Source of the DNA: Rhodobium orientis
Lineage (GTDB): Bacteria; Pseudomonadota; Alphaproteobacteria; Rhizobiales; Rhodobiaceae
NCBI RefSeq assembly: GCF_003258835.1
Contig: NZ_NPEV01000041.1
Span: forward strand, 1 to 53,966
Length of the DNA stretch: 53,966 nt
Direction: 5' to 3'
Position numbers and translations under genes: made by a program. Positions 1-9,723 of this stretch are shown in pieces. Numbering within the stretch: position 1 is the stretch's first letter; each line of letters opens with the position of its first letter. The notes under the pieces were generated by a model. It was not told where the DNA came from. It did not search any database and worked only from the letters and a program-made list of their open reading frames with translations.

Positions 1-161
1 CGGAAGGTCTGCGAGCAGGTGCCGTGGTGGCGGTAAAAGGCCCCGACCGTGGCAAAGGCCGACGACCGGCCGGCCTTGACCTCCTCATATTCCCTGATCA
101 GGAAACGCCACTTCTGAACATAGTTCCGTTCAATCGTCCGGTCATAGCTGTTGTCGCGCAT
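1..161 (-). CDS. Transposase/integrase-like protein, N-terminal part (runs off window)
   Basis: The reading frame starts at 161 and runs leftward out of the window, so only the first 53 residues are visible. A strong ribosome binding site (AAAGGAG) lies 6-12 bases upstream of the ATG. The visible part (MRDNSYDRTIERNYVQKWRF, then a segment with YEEVKAGRS and FYRHHGTCSQTF) resembles the N-terminal helix-turn-helix region of IS481-type transposases as I remember them. The family call is tentative because the catalytic DDE part is not in the window. Its position just outside the rnf operon fits the edge of a nif island. Confidence 0.45.
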   Translation of the reverse strand, partial: MRDNSYDRTIERNYVQKWRFLIREYEEVKAGRSSAFATVGAFYRHHGTCSQTF

Positions 162-273
162 GGGTCGCTCCTTTCCGCAATCCCATCAGCGAATATCTGA
201 ACTTGCACAGCAATGACGATCGGAGGTTTGCCAGGGGGCATCAACGCGTCAGGCTGCCGAACGACGGCCAGCC
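162..273. other. Short intergenic stretch downstream of rnfH
   Basis: These 112 bases separate the transposase-like gene from the end of rnfH. I see the ribosome binding site of the former and no convincing terminator with a T-run for the rnf operon. Confidence 0.5.
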
Positions 274-543
274 TCACTCCTCCTCCTGGTCCTTTCTCTC
301 GACAAGGTCCGGGTCGGCGGTGATCGGCCGGTAGATCTCGACCCGGTCGCCCTCGGCGAGCGGCGCGTCGAGCTTGGCGATCTTGCCGAACACGCCGACC
401 TTCTGATGCTCCAGGTCGATTTCCGGGAACTGGCCGAGGATGCCGGAGCGCTCGATGGCGTCGCGCACCGTGCTGTCGTCGGGCATCTCCATGCGCAGCC
501 AGACCTTGTGGACCGGGGTAACGTAGGCAATGCCGATATTCAT
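274..543 (-). CDS. rnfH: RnfH family protein (ubiquitin-like fold)
   Basis: This 89-residue acidic protein matches the RnfH family in length and pattern: an N-terminal strand with AYVTPVHKVWLRMEMP, a central GILGQFPEIDL segment, and the late motif VGVFGK...DRVEIYRPI, followed by an acidic tail. RnfH accompanies rnf operons in diazotrophs such as Rhodobacter capsulatus; its biochemical role is not settled. It is the last gene of rnfABCDGEH and is separated from rnfE by a 49-bp palindromic repeat that the other rnf junctions lack. A role as an accessory to the Rnf complex is inferred from context. Confidence 0.9.
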   Translation of the reverse strand: MNIGIAYVTPVHKVWLRMEMPDDSTVRDAIERSGILGQFPEIDLEHQKVGVFGKIAKLDAPLAEGDRVEIYRPITADPDLVERKDQEEE

Positions 544-570
544 GGCCTGAAACTCCGAAAAGACTTCTTT

Positions 571-619
571 GCGCGTATTCTCGTCCGAAAACCGGTTCCC
601 ACTTTTCGGGAATACGCGT
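571..619. repeat. Palindromic interspersed repeat, copy 1
   Basis: This 49-bp element fills most of the rnfE-rnfH gap and ends on the first base of the rnfE stop codon. It is an imperfect palindrome with GCGTATTC and GAATACGC ends around a core reading CCGAAAACCGGTTCCCAC. Its reverse complement matches 12776-12823 with one clear substitution. The core resembles an interspersed palindromic repeat I recall from Rhizobiales genomes. As RNA it would fold into a long hairpin between two operon genes. Confidence 0.85.
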
Positions 620-1323
620 CAGTTTCCGACGACGATTTCCTTGGCCGCGGGCCGGGTCTCTTCCTCGGCGTCGGCGTCGGCCGGGCGGCTGGAGCGGGCA
701 TCGAGAATGCGCTTGCCGGCAAGCAGGAGGCCGAGCACGAGGAACCCACCCGGCGGCAGCGCTAAAAGCAGAAAGCCGCGGTATTCGGGAATGACCGTGA
801 TCTCCAGGAAGCTGAAGCTGTCGCCGAGGAACAGCGAGGCGTTGGCGAACAGCGTGCCGGCGCTGATGATCTCGCGGATCGCTCCCAAGACGACGAGGGC
901 GAAGGTGAAGCCGAGGCCCATCATCAGGCCATCGAAGGCGGCCGGCAGCACCTTGACCTTGGAGGCGAACGCCTCGGCGCGGCCGAGGATCGCGCAGTTG
1001 GTGACGATGAGCGGGATGAACAGGCCAAGCACCTTGTAGAGGTCGTGCAGCCAGGCGTTCATGACCATTTCGACCAGGGTCACGAGGATGGCGATGATGA
1101 GGACGAAGGCCGGGATGCGGATCTCCGGCTCGATCATCTTGCGCAGGATCGAGACGATGAGGCCGGAGGCGACCAGCACGGCGGTTGTGGCCAGCCCCAT
1201 GCCGAGGCCGTTGGTGGCCGTGCCGGTGACGGCCAGGAGCGGGCAAAGCGCCAGCATCTGGGCAAAGACGACGTTGTTGCTCCACATGGCGTCGCTGGCG
1301 ATGCGTTTGTAGTCGGTGCTCAT
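619..1323 (-). CDS. rnfE: Electron transport complex subunit RnfE
   Basis: RnfE is one of the two homologous, oppositely oriented membrane subunits (with RnfA) of the ion-pumping NADH:ferredoxin oxidoreductase Rnf. The 234-residue product has about six hydrophobic segments and the family signatures NNVVFAQMLALCPLLAVT near the N-terminus and VTNCAILGRAEAFA in the middle; their cysteines correspond to the buried Fe-S ligands known for RnfA/E. Its ATG overlaps the rnfG stop by four bases. The C-terminal ~40 residues form a charged cytoplasmic tail ending in VVGN. Confidence 0.96.
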   Translation of the reverse strand: MSTDYKRIASDAMWSNNVVFAQMLALCPLLAVTGTATNGLGMGLATTAVLVASGLIVSILRKMIEPEIRIPAFVLIIAILVTLVEMVMNAWLHDLYKVLGLFIPLIVTNCAILGRAEAFASKVKVLPAAFDGLMMGLGFTFALVVLGAIREIISAGTLFANASLFLGDSFSFLEITVIPEYRGFLLLALPPGGFLVLGLLLAGKRILDARSSRPADADAEEETRPAAKEIVVGN

Positions 1324-2105
1324 GGATTCGCCTCGCTGGTCTTTTTCGGCAGGGTGGTCAGCGCGTCGCGATAGCTGGCGAAGAATTCCAGGCCCTCCCG
1401 GACCGCCTTGACGACGGCACGCGGGGTGATCGTCGCGCCGGAGAACTGGTCGAACCGGCCGCCGTCCTTTTTCACCCTCCAGTCGTCCTGCGACGTGTTG
1501 CCGAAGGACAGGCCGGAAAAGTTCTCGATCCAGGCGCTCTTTTCGGCCTCGATCTTGTCGCCGAGGCCCGGCGTCTCCGCATGCTGCAGGACGCGGACAC
1601 CGATGAGTTCGCCGTTGGCGGAAACGCCCATCAGGATCAGGATCGCACCGCCATATCCCTGTCCCGTGACCCGGTAGGCGATGGCCGTGACCTCGCCGTC
1701 GCGGATCGCCGGATAGATCATGCGGGAGTTGTCGCCGGTGGCGGAGAATTTCCAGGCGTCGACGACGGGATCGTTGTCGTGCAGGTCCTCGGGCATGACC
1801 ATGGAGAGCGAGGCCTGAAGGTCTTCCTTATGCCGCTGCTCGATGGCGTCCTCGGTGCCGGCAAAGCCCGTGGCGAGAAGCGCGGCGCCGATCAGGGCGA
1901 AACCGCCGAGAAGGGCGGCGAGGTAGATCGGCGAGCGGCTGCCGTGCTCGCCGGCGGCCGTGGCGCTCGATGCCGCATCGGCGGCGCCGTCGGGCTCGAC
2001 GAGCGCCTCGGCCTCGCTGCCGGTGTCTTCCGTTTCCGGCGGGCGTCGGCGGACGAGGCGGCGGGAGAGCTTTTCGTAGAAACTGGAACCTGGAATCCGC
2101 GCCAT
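1320..2105 (-). CDS. rnfG: Electron transport complex subunit RnfG (FMN-carrying)
   Basis: RnfG is the periplasmic-side subunit that carries covalent FMN on a threonine. The SGAT flavinylation motif is present (DQFSGATITP, modified residue about T225), and a single membrane anchor lies at about residues 60-82. At 261 residues it is longer than usual because about 58 residues, rich in Arg, Glu and Ala, precede the anchor. The next in-frame Met lies well beyond the membrane segment, so the start is not in doubt. Its stop overlaps the rnfE start, and rnfD ends five bases upstream. FMN attachment would need the ApbE encoded at 14651-15721. Confidence 0.95.
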   Translation of the reverse strand: MARIPGSSFYEKLSRRLVRRRPPETEDTGSEAEALVEPDGAADAASSATAAGEHGSRSPIYLAALLGGFALIGAALLATGFAGTEDAIEQRHKEDLQASLSMVMPEDLHDNDPVVDAWKFSATGDNSRMIYPAIRDGEVTAIAYRVTGQGYGGAILILMGVSANGELIGVRVLQHAETPGLGDKIEAEKSAWIENFSGLSFGNTSQDDWRVKKDGGRFDQFSGATITPRAVVKAVREGLEFFASYRDALTTLPKKTSEANP

Positions 2106-2110
2106 TGCCG

Positions 2111-3178
2111 TCAGATCTCTTCGTAGCGGATCGGCTCGCCGGAACGGGTGCGGCCGTAGATGCGGGGACGGACATAGTGGTCGATGAGCGGCACGGCGGC
2201 GTTCATCAGGAGGATGGCAAAGCCGATACCCTCCGGATAGGCGGCCCAGGTGCGGATGATGAAGGTGAGCGCGGCAACGCCCGCCCCGAAGATCAGCTTG
2301 CCCATGCCGGTCGCCGGTGCCGTCACATAGTCGGTGGCGATGAAGAAGGCCGCGAACAGGAAGGTGCCGGAGACGAGGTGGATGGCGGGGCCGGGATAGC
2401 GGCCCGGGTCGATCGCCTGGAAGAGGCCGGCCAGCACGGCCATCGTCACGATCATCGCCACCGGTGCGTGCCAGGTGATGGTGCGGGTGGCAAGGAGCAG
2501 GATGCCGCCGAGGAGGATGGCCACAGCCGAGGTCTCGCCCATGGAGCCGGGCACGATGCCGAGCGCCATCGCCGTCAGCGACAGTGAGCCGCCGACCACC
2601 TCGTTGACCGGGACACCGAGACCGAGCTGGGTCTTGATGGCGCCGAGCAGCGAGGCGCTGGAGACGGCATCGAAGGCGGTATGGCCGGCAAAGGTGATCT
2701 CAAGGCCTTCGAAAAAGCCCGGCGAGCCCCCGGTGAACATCGGCTGGGGCGTCAGGAACTGGGTCATCTCGATGGGAAACGAGATGAGCAGCACGGTGCG
2801 GGCGATCATCGCCGGGTTGAAGACGTTCTGGCCGAGGCCGCCGAAGGCGTGCTTGGCAAGAACGATGGCGATGAAGGAGCCGACGACGCCGATCCACCAG
2901 GGTGCCCAGGGCGGCAGCGTCATGGCAATGATCCAGCCGGTGACGACCGCCGAGCCGTCAAGCAGAAAGGGCTTTTGCGGCTTGCCGCCAAGGGCGAGGG
3001 CAAAGGACTCCGCGGCAATAGCCGCAGTGACGGTGACGAGGAACAGGAATACGGCCGGCCAGCCGAACTCGTAGAAGCCGAACAGTGTCGCCGGGGTCAG
3101 CGCGACCAGCACCAGCACCATCGTCCGCGAGATGCTGCTTCCGGAATGGGCGTGCGGTCCGCCGACGAGATCGCTCAT
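2111..3178 (-). CDS. rnfD: Electron transport complex subunit RnfD
   Basis: RnfD is the large integral membrane flavoprotein subunit of Rnf. The 355-residue product has around ten hydrophobic segments and the family block GGLGQNVFNPAM. I place the start at the ATG at 3178, which overlaps the rnfC stop (ATGA). The open frame continues upstream only as an out-of-frame shadow of rnfC. At the usual covalent-FMN position the sequence reads DAVSSASLLGA, so the acceptor would be a serine in SSAS, not the threonine of SGAT (plus-strand bases 2651-2671). Confidence 0.95.
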   Translation of the reverse strand: MSDLVGGPHAHSGSSISRTMVLVLVALTPATLFGFYEFGWPAVFLFLVTVTAAIAAESFALALGGKPQKPFLLDGSAVVTGWIIAMTLPPWAPWWIGVVGSFIAIVLAKHAFGGLGQNVFNPAMIARTVLLISFPIEMTQFLTPQPMFTGGSPGFFEGLEITFAGHTAFDAVSSASLLGAIKTQLGLGVPVNEVVGGSLSLTAMALGIVPGSMGETSAVAILLGGILLLATRTITWHAPVAMIVTMAVLAGLFQAIDPGRYPGPAIHLVSGTFLFAAFFIATDYVTAPATGMGKLIFGAGVAALTFIIRTWAAYPEGIGFAILLMNAAVPLIDHYVRPRIYGRTRSGEPIRYEEI

Positions 3179-4674
3179 GCCCCGATCGTTTCCTGCTTGG
3201 CCCGTTTCTTTTCCGCCTCGGCCTTCTTCTTGGCCTCGCGCTCGGCCTTCATGCGGGCCATCGCTTCCTGCTTGGCGCGCTTCTGGCGCTCCATGCGCTC
3301 CTCGCGGAACTGGGTGAGGCGCTTGGTCTCTTCCTGCTTGTGCTTGGCGCGCTGCTGGGCGGTCAGCTTGCCCTTGGCGTAGTTGAAGTACTGCACCAGC
3401 GGGATGCTGGCCGGGCAGACCCAGGCGCAGGAGCCGCAGGCGATGCAGTCGAGGAGGCCGATCTTGACGGCGGCGTCGAGCTCCTCCTTGCGGATGTGGC
3501 CGGCCATCTCGAACGGCGTCAGGCCGCAGGGGCAGGCGGAAACGCAGGAGGCGCAACGGATGCACGGCATCGTCTGGCGCGCCGGCGTCTCGTCGGGGCA
3601 GAGGGCGAGGACGCCGTTGCTGCCCTTGACGATGGAGGTGCGGGTCGAGGCGATCGGCTGGCCCATCATCGGGCCGCCGAGGAGCAGGCGGTCCGGCTCC
3701 TTGTTGAAGCCGTCGCAATGGTCGATCAGGTGCGAGATCGGCGTGCCGATCGGCACCTCGAAATTGCCGGTCCGCTTCATGGCGCCGCCGCTGACGGTGA
3801 CGATGCGCGAGATCAGCGGCCGGCCGAAGCGGACCGCCTCGCGGATGGCGTAGCAGGTGGCGACGTTGTGGACGACGACGCCGATATCGGCGGTGAGCGC
3901 GCGGGCCGGCGTTTCCTTGCCGGTCAGGGTCTGGACGAGGTGCTTTTCCGATCCCATCGGATAGCGGGTCGGGACCCTGGCGATCAGCACGTCCTTGAAC
4001 TGGTTGGCCGAGCAGACGGCCTTCAGGGCGGCAAGCGCTTCCGGCTTGTTGCCCTCGATGGCGATGATCGCGCGTTCCACGCCGAGCGCATGGCGCAGGA
4101 TGCGGATGCCGTCGATGACGGCCTCGCTGCGCTCGCGCATCATGCGGTCGTCGCAGGTCAGGTACGGCTCGCACTCCGCGGCGTTGATGACCAGCGTCTC
4201 CAGCTTGTTGCGGTTGCGCAGGCCGAGCTTGACGGCGGAGGGGAAGGTGGCGCCGCCCATGCCGACGATGCCGGAGGCGGCGACGCGCTCCGCAATGACG
4301 TCGGGTTCGACGGCGAAGGGATCCTCGATCGGGGCCGGGAGTTCGCCCCACTCGTCCTTGCCGTCCGGGCGCATGGTGATGGTCTGGCCGGGCAGGCCCG
4401 AGGGGTGCGGGGCGACGAAGCGGCCGATGGCGCTGATGCGCCCGGAGGTCGGTGCGTGGATGGCGGCGGAGACAGGTCCGCGGGCGGATGCAAGCACCTG
4501 GCCCTTCTTCACCTCGTCGCCCTTTTCGACGACGGTGACGGCGGGCGCGCCGATATGCTGCTGCAAGGGAATGCGCAACAGGCTCGGCAGCGGCACGGTC
4601 TCGATCGCCTTGCCAGCAGCGAGGTCCTTGCGCTCGTCGGGGTGGATGCCGCCCTTGATCCGGAACATCTTCAT
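3175..4674 (-). CDS. rnfC: Electron transport complex subunit RnfC
   Basis: RnfC is the cytoplasmic NADH/FMN and iron-sulfur subunit of the complex. The 499-residue product begins MKMFRIKGGIHPDE, has a Complex I 51-kDa-like nucleotide/FMN region (GMGGATFPSAVKL), and two 4Fe-4S motifs (CIRCASCVSACP and CIACGSCAWVCP). It ends in a long Lys/Glu/Arg/Ala-rich, probably coiled-coil tail of about 60 residues. I chose the ATG at 4674 because GGGAGG lies six bases upstream. An in-frame ATG at 4689 overlaps the rnfB stop and is a less likely alternative. Confidence 0.95.
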   Translation of the reverse strand: MKMFRIKGGIHPDERKDLAAGKAIETVPLPSLLRIPLQQHIGAPAVTVVEKGDEVKKGQVLASARGPVSAAIHAPTSGRISAIGRFVAPHPSGLPGQTITMRPDGKDEWGELPAPIEDPFAVEPDVIAERVAASGIVGMGGATFPSAVKLGLRNRNKLETLVINAAECEPYLTCDDRMMRERSEAVIDGIRILRHALGVERAIIAIEGNKPEALAALKAVCSANQFKDVLIARVPTRYPMGSEKHLVQTLTGKETPARALTADIGVVVHNVATCYAIREAVRFGRPLISRIVTVSGGAMKRTGNFEVPIGTPISHLIDHCDGFNKEPDRLLLGGPMMGQPIASTRTSIVKGSNGVLALCPDETPARQTMPCIRCASCVSACPCGLTPFEMAGHIRKEELDAAVKIGLLDCIACGSCAWVCPASIPLVQYFNYAKGKLTAQQRAKHKQEETKRLTQFREERMERQKRAKQEAMARMKAEREAKKKAEAEKKRAKQETIGA

Positions 4675-4685
4675 CGCCGCCTCCC

Positions 4686-5222
4686 TCATGCCGCCAGCCC
4701 CGTATCCGGCTTCGGCCAGTGCCAGGTCATCAGGGTGTCGGTGACGGGGCGCATGGTGATGGCGCCGGTGGGACAGACCTCTTCGCAAACCTCGCAGCCG
4801 GTGCAGGCGTCGTCGACGACGCCGTGCATCTGGCGCGACGCGCCGACGATGGCGTCGGTCGGGCAGCGCTTCAGGCACTTGGTGCAGCCGGTGCACAGAT
4901 CCTCGAATATGAAGGCGGTGACCGGGCCCTTGTCCTTCATGCCGGAAAGATCCGCCTCGACGCCGAGCTTGTCGGCGAGCTGGCTGGCCAGCGTCTTGCC
5001 GCCCGGCGGGCACATGGCGACGCCGATCTCGCCCTTGGCGAGGCCTTCTGCCGCCGCCGAACAGCCGAGATAGCCGCACTGACCGCAATTGGTGCCGGGT
5101 AAGAGGCCCTCGATTTCCTCGGCGATCGGGTTGCCCTCGACGCGCAGATAGTAAGCCGCAAGGCCCAGTCCACCGCCAAGCGCTCCCCCCAGTCCGAAAA
5201 GAACGGCCATCGCCTCGATCAT
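4686..5222 (-). CDS. rnfB: Electron transport complex subunit RnfB (ferredoxin-like)
   Basis: RnfB is the membrane-anchored polyferredoxin that hands electrons to soluble ferredoxin. The 178-residue product has an N-terminal hydrophobic anchor (AVLFGLGGALGGGLGLAAYY), the 4Fe-4S motif GTNCGQCGYLGC with a distal CPPGG, and two ferredoxin clusters (CTGCTKCLKRCP and CTGCEVCEEVCP). The start MIEAM at 5222 has GAGGAGA about seven bases upstream; a longer in-frame version from 5255 would overlap rnfA heavily and is rejected. The gene begins 11 bases after rnfA ends. Confidence 0.95.
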   Translation of the reverse strand: MIEAMAVLFGLGGALGGGLGLAAYYLRVEGNPIAEEIEGLLPGTNCGQCGYLGCSAAAEGLAKGEIGVAMCPPGGKTLASQLADKLGVEADLSGMKDKGPVTAFIFEDLCTGCTKCLKRCPTDAIVGASRQMHGVVDDACTGCEVCEEVCPTGAITMRPVTDTLMTWHWPKPDTGLAA

Positions 5223-5232
5223 CCGTTTCTCC

Positions 5233-5814
5233 TCATTGCGGCACCAGGCCGGCAAAGCCCATGAAGGCGAGCGACAGGAATCCGGCGGTCAGGAACGCCA
5301 CCGGCGCGCCGGAAAAGGCGGCCGGCACGTCGGCGATCCGGAGCCGTTCGCGCAGGCCCGCGAAAAGAACCATCACCAGGGTGAAGCCGACGGCGGAGCC
5401 GAAGCCGTAGAGCATGCTCTCCACGAAGCTGTGCTTTTCCTGGACGTTGAGCAGGGCGACGCCGAGCACCGCGCAGTTGGTGGTGATCAGCGGCAGGTAG
5501 ATGCCGAGCACCTGGTGCAGCACCGGCGAGACCTTGCGCACGGTCATCTCGGTGAACTGCACGATGGCGGCGATCACCAGGATGAAGGTGAGGATGCGCA
5601 GATAGCCGAGCCCGAGCGGCTGCAGCATCAGGGTCTCCAGCACCCAGCTCGCGGTCGACGCCACGGTCAGCACGAAGGTGGTGGCAAAGCCCATGCCGAG
5701 CGCCGCCGACAATTTGTTGGAGACGCCCATCAGCGGGCACAGGCCAAGGAACTTGACCAGCACCACGTTGTTGACCAGAGCCGTCCCCAGCAAAATGATC
5801 AGGTAATGTTCCAT
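5233..5814 (-). CDS. rnfA: Electron transport complex subunit RnfA
   Basis: RnfA is an integral membrane subunit that, with RnfE, binds a cluster in the middle of the membrane. The 193-residue product begins [20 protein letters not shown] and has about six membrane segments, with the conserved [10 protein letters not shown] and [13 protein letters not shown] cysteine segments. It is the first gene of rnfABCDGEH. A -24/-12 promoter candidate lies about 50-65 bases upstream and two NifA-type sites lie beyond it, so nitrogen-fixation control is likely. Upstream in-frame codons to 6018 belong to the promoter region. Confidence 0.96.
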   Translation of the reverse strand: MEHYLIILLGTALVNNVVLVKFLGLCPLMGVSNKLSAALGMGFATTFVLTVASTASWVLETLMLQPLGLGYLRILTFILVIAAIVQFTEMTVRKVSPVLHQVLGIYLPLITTNCAVLGVALLNVQEKHSFVESMLYGFGSAVGFTLVMVLFAGLRERLRIADVPAAFSGAPVAFLTAGFLSLAFMGFAGLVPQ

Positions 5815-5861
5815 TGCGCGCCCAACCGTCCTGTCGTTCGCGACTGCGTTGGTCTCAAAAA

Positions 5862-5879
5862 GAGCATTATCCATGCCAG
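5862..5879 (-). promoter_or_regulatory. Sigma-54 promoter for rnfABCDGEH
   Basis: Read on the minus strand the sequence is TGGCAT-GGATAA-TGCT, with the invariant GG and GC ten bases apart (plus-strand CC at 5876-5877 and GC at 5864-5865). Transcription would start near 5852, about 40 bases before the rnfA ATG. Confidence 0.7.
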
Positions 5880-5969
5880 ACGGGGGTGGTGCGGGAGACG
5901 GCCGGGCGAAGGCGCCGGATTCTTGACGAAACGTCGCCGAATCCTTTTGTTGCACTGCGGTAGAATATT

Positions 5970-5985
5970 TGTCGATAATGCGACA
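5970..5985. promoter_or_regulatory. NifA upstream activator site 1, rnfA/nifL region
   Basis: This is a perfect TGT-N10-ACA (TGTCGATAATGCGACA). It lies about 100-120 bases from both divergent promoter candidates, a normal distance for NifA acting through DNA looping. Confidence 0.75.
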
Positions 5986-6010
5986 TCGCGTAAGTGTCGT
6001 CGTCCGTGCT

Positions 6011-6026
6011 TGTCGCAAAGCCTACA
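6011..6026. promoter_or_regulatory. NifA upstream activator site 2, rnfA/nifL region
   Basis: This is a second perfect TGT-N10-ACA (TGTCGCAAAGCCTACA), centred 41 bases from the first, so the two sites lie on roughly the same face of the helix. Confidence 0.7.
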
Positions 6027-6096
6027 CAACGGGCCCCTTGAGAGCGACAAACGCCACGGTAACGGGCCTTTTCGGAGCGCCGGACCACGCCCTTAA

Positions 6097-6112
6097 AGGC
6101 ATGCATCTTGCT
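6097..6112 (+). promoter_or_regulatory. Possible sigma-54 promoter for nifLA
   Basis: The sequence AGGCATGCATCTTGCT keeps GG (6098-6099) and GC (6110-6111) ten bases apart, but the -24 box lacks the leading T and the final C of TGGCAC. If used, the transcript would begin near 6122, about 30 bases before nifL. The match is weaker than those at nifB, nifH and iscA. Confidence 0.5.
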
Positions 6113-6152
6113 TTAAGTATCGCCGAACCTTTTGAGGGCGGGCGAGGTAGGG

Positions 6153-7813
6153 ATGAGCAACGAACCCGGCAAAGAGCAACATTTCGAAGCCTGTGCAGCG
6201 CTGACGGCGATCCTGTCGTCGCTGCCGGACGACCTGCCGCCGGAGGTGGAGGAGATCTTCGGGCCGAGCGCCATGCCGGTCGACGGGTCGTTGCCGCCGC
6301 GGCTTTACCGCGAGACGGTGGAGCAGCTCTCCGTCGCCATCTCGGTCACCGACACCGAAGCCAACATCGTCTATGTCAACCCGGCCTTCGAGGCGCTGAC
6401 GGGCTATGCCGTCAAGGACGTCGTCGGCCAGAACGAGGCGCTGCTGTCGGCGAAGGCGACGCCGCGGGCGGTCTATCTGGAGCTCTGGAAGACGATCTCC
6501 GGCGGCGAGACCTGGCACGGCAAGCTGGTCAACCGGAAGAAATCAGGCGAGCGCTACCTGGCGGAGCTGACCATCGTGCCGGTGAAGAACCGGCTCGGCA
6601 CCATCCGCTACTATCTCGGCATGCACCGGGACATCACGGAGATAAACCATCTCCAGCGCCAGGTGGAAAACCAGAAGAACCTGATCGAGAGCATCATCGA
6701 CAGCGCTCCGGTGGTGATGGCGCTGGTCGATGTCTCCGGCAAGGCGATCATCGACAACCGGGCCTACAAGCGGCTCGCCCACGATATGGGCGATGCGGTG
6801 CCGGCGGAGTATTTCCTCGACGAGCTGAGGCCGCTGCTCGGCGACGACATGCAGAGCGCCTGCGAGGAGGAGCGAACGCTCTCCGGCGTCGAGGTCCGGG
6901 TTCTGATTCCGGGCATGCGGGTGCGCTGGTTCTCCTGTTCCACGATCTGGGTGCGCGAGTTCGAGCTTGCCGCGGACAGCTATTTCGAAAGCCGGCTGCA
7001 GAATGCGCTGCTGCTCGTCTGCAACGAGGTCACCAATCTGAAGAGCCAGTACGAGCACGCCAGGTTCCACGCGGTGCGTGCCGAGATGACGGAACTGGAG
7101 ATGCGCCGGAACCTCACCGAGGTGATCGAGGGCGCTCTCTACCAGTTGCAGGGACCGCTCAACGTCATCCAGGCGATGGCCGGCATGCTGAGCCGTCGCG
7201 ATGGCGCCGACGGGGCGCTGTCGCAGGCGACCGACGCGGCGCTGATGTCCGGCCAGCAGGCGATCGAGCGCCTGAAGACGGCGCTGCCGCCGGAGAGCCC
7301 GCCGGTCAAGGCGCCGGTCAATCTCAACCAGGTGATCCGCGACGTCCTCGTCATGTCGGCGAACAGGCTGTCGGCCGCCGGCATCGTCGTCGACTGGACC
7401 CCGGAGCGAGATCTCGCGCCGGTCTACGGCCAGGAGAACCTCCTGCGCATTCTCCTGAAGACCCTGATCGACAACGCCATCACCGCCGTCGGCGAGCCCG
7501 GCGCGCATGACCACGAGGTGCGCATCACCACCATCGTCACCGACGACGGCATGATCGAAACGGTAATCCGCGACGGCGGCCCCGGCATCGACCGCGCCGA
7601 CCGCTCCCGCATCTTCGAGCCGTTCTGCTCGCTGTGGAGCGAGAAGCGGCGCGGCGCCGGCATGGGCCTTGCCCTTGCCCGCCAGATCGTCGGCGAACTC
7701 GACGGCGACATCCTGATCGACGACGGCCACCACATTGGCTGCGTGATGCGGATCGCCCTGCCCGCCTGCCGGCGCGATCCGTCGCCCGACGACCGGACCC
7801 GGAAGAGAGGGTG

Positions 7814-7814
<1 letters not shown>
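6153..7814 (+). CDS. nifL: NifL-like redox/ATP sensor, anti-activator of NifA
   Basis: NifL binds NifA and blocks it under oxygen or fixed nitrogen. The 553-residue product has a PAS domain at about 50-165 (FAD-type, with the ETWHGKLVNRKKSGE segment), a second PAS at about 175-290, a linker/H region at about 300-350, and a GHKL ATP-binding domain at about 395-540 (N box with N441, G1 DGGPGID near 474-480, G2 RGAGMGLALA near 500-509). The phosphoacceptor histidine motif of true kinases is replaced by YQLQGPLN, as expected for a non-phosphorylating NifL. I prefer the ATG at 6153, preceded by GAGGTAGGG. Its stop overlaps the nifA start by one base, implying coupled translation. NifL is unusual in alphaproteobacteria. 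Confidence 0.9.
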
Positions 7815-9475
<1,661 letters not shown>

Positions 9476-9528
9476 ACCTTCCGCGCCAACGCCGTCGCAG
9501 GCGTCGGCCCGTTTCTCCATCCATTCAT

Positions 9529-9544
9529 TGTCGCGAATGGCACA
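9529..9544. promoter_or_regulatory. NifA upstream activator site 1, nifB
   Basis: This is a perfect TGT-N10-ACA (TGTCGCGAATGGCACA), about 100 bases upstream of the nifB -24 box. Confidence 0.75.
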
Positions 9545-9562
9545 AAGGCCCGGCCGGGCGAT

Positions 9563-9578
9563 TGTCGGTTTCAGGACA
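9563..9578. promoter_or_regulatory. NifA upstream activator site 2, nifB
   Basis: This is a perfect TGT-N10-ACA (TGTCGGTTTCAGGACA), 34 bases from the first site and about 67 bases upstream of the -24 box. Confidence 0.75.
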
Positions 9579-9644
9579 CGCGCGGTCGCCGCATACCTTT
9601 CTGAAATCCTCGTAAAATCAGTATGTTGCCGCATCGCGGCAAGC

Positions 9645-9660
9645 TGGCACGGCCGTTGCT
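9645..9660 (+). promoter_or_regulatory. Sigma-54 promoter for the nifB operon
   Basis: The sequence TGGCAC-GGCCG-TTGCT is a full consensus -24/-12 element. Transcription would start near 9671, about 50 bases before nifB. Confidence 0.9.
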
Positions 9661-9723
9661 ATGCCGGGAGGGACCGTTAAGCCGTCATTAATATGAGCCC
9701 TGTCAGCGAAGGAGCCCAGAGGG

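Noticed and set aside
2111-4351. A 746-residue open frame covering rnfD and part of rnfC
   Set aside because: Only the part from 3178 down is rnfD. The upstream part is an Arg/Pro-rich shadow of rnfC in another frame.
3085-5073. Long open frames on the plus strand opposite rnf, and similar ones opposite nifHDK, nifENX and hyp
   Set aside because: They are antisense to well-identified genes, have low-complexity Ala/Arg/Gly/Asp composition from high GC, and match no family.
5941-5965. Possible NtrC site (TGCACTGCGG) upstream of nifL
   Set aside because: Only one half of the TGCAC...GGTGCA pattern is present.
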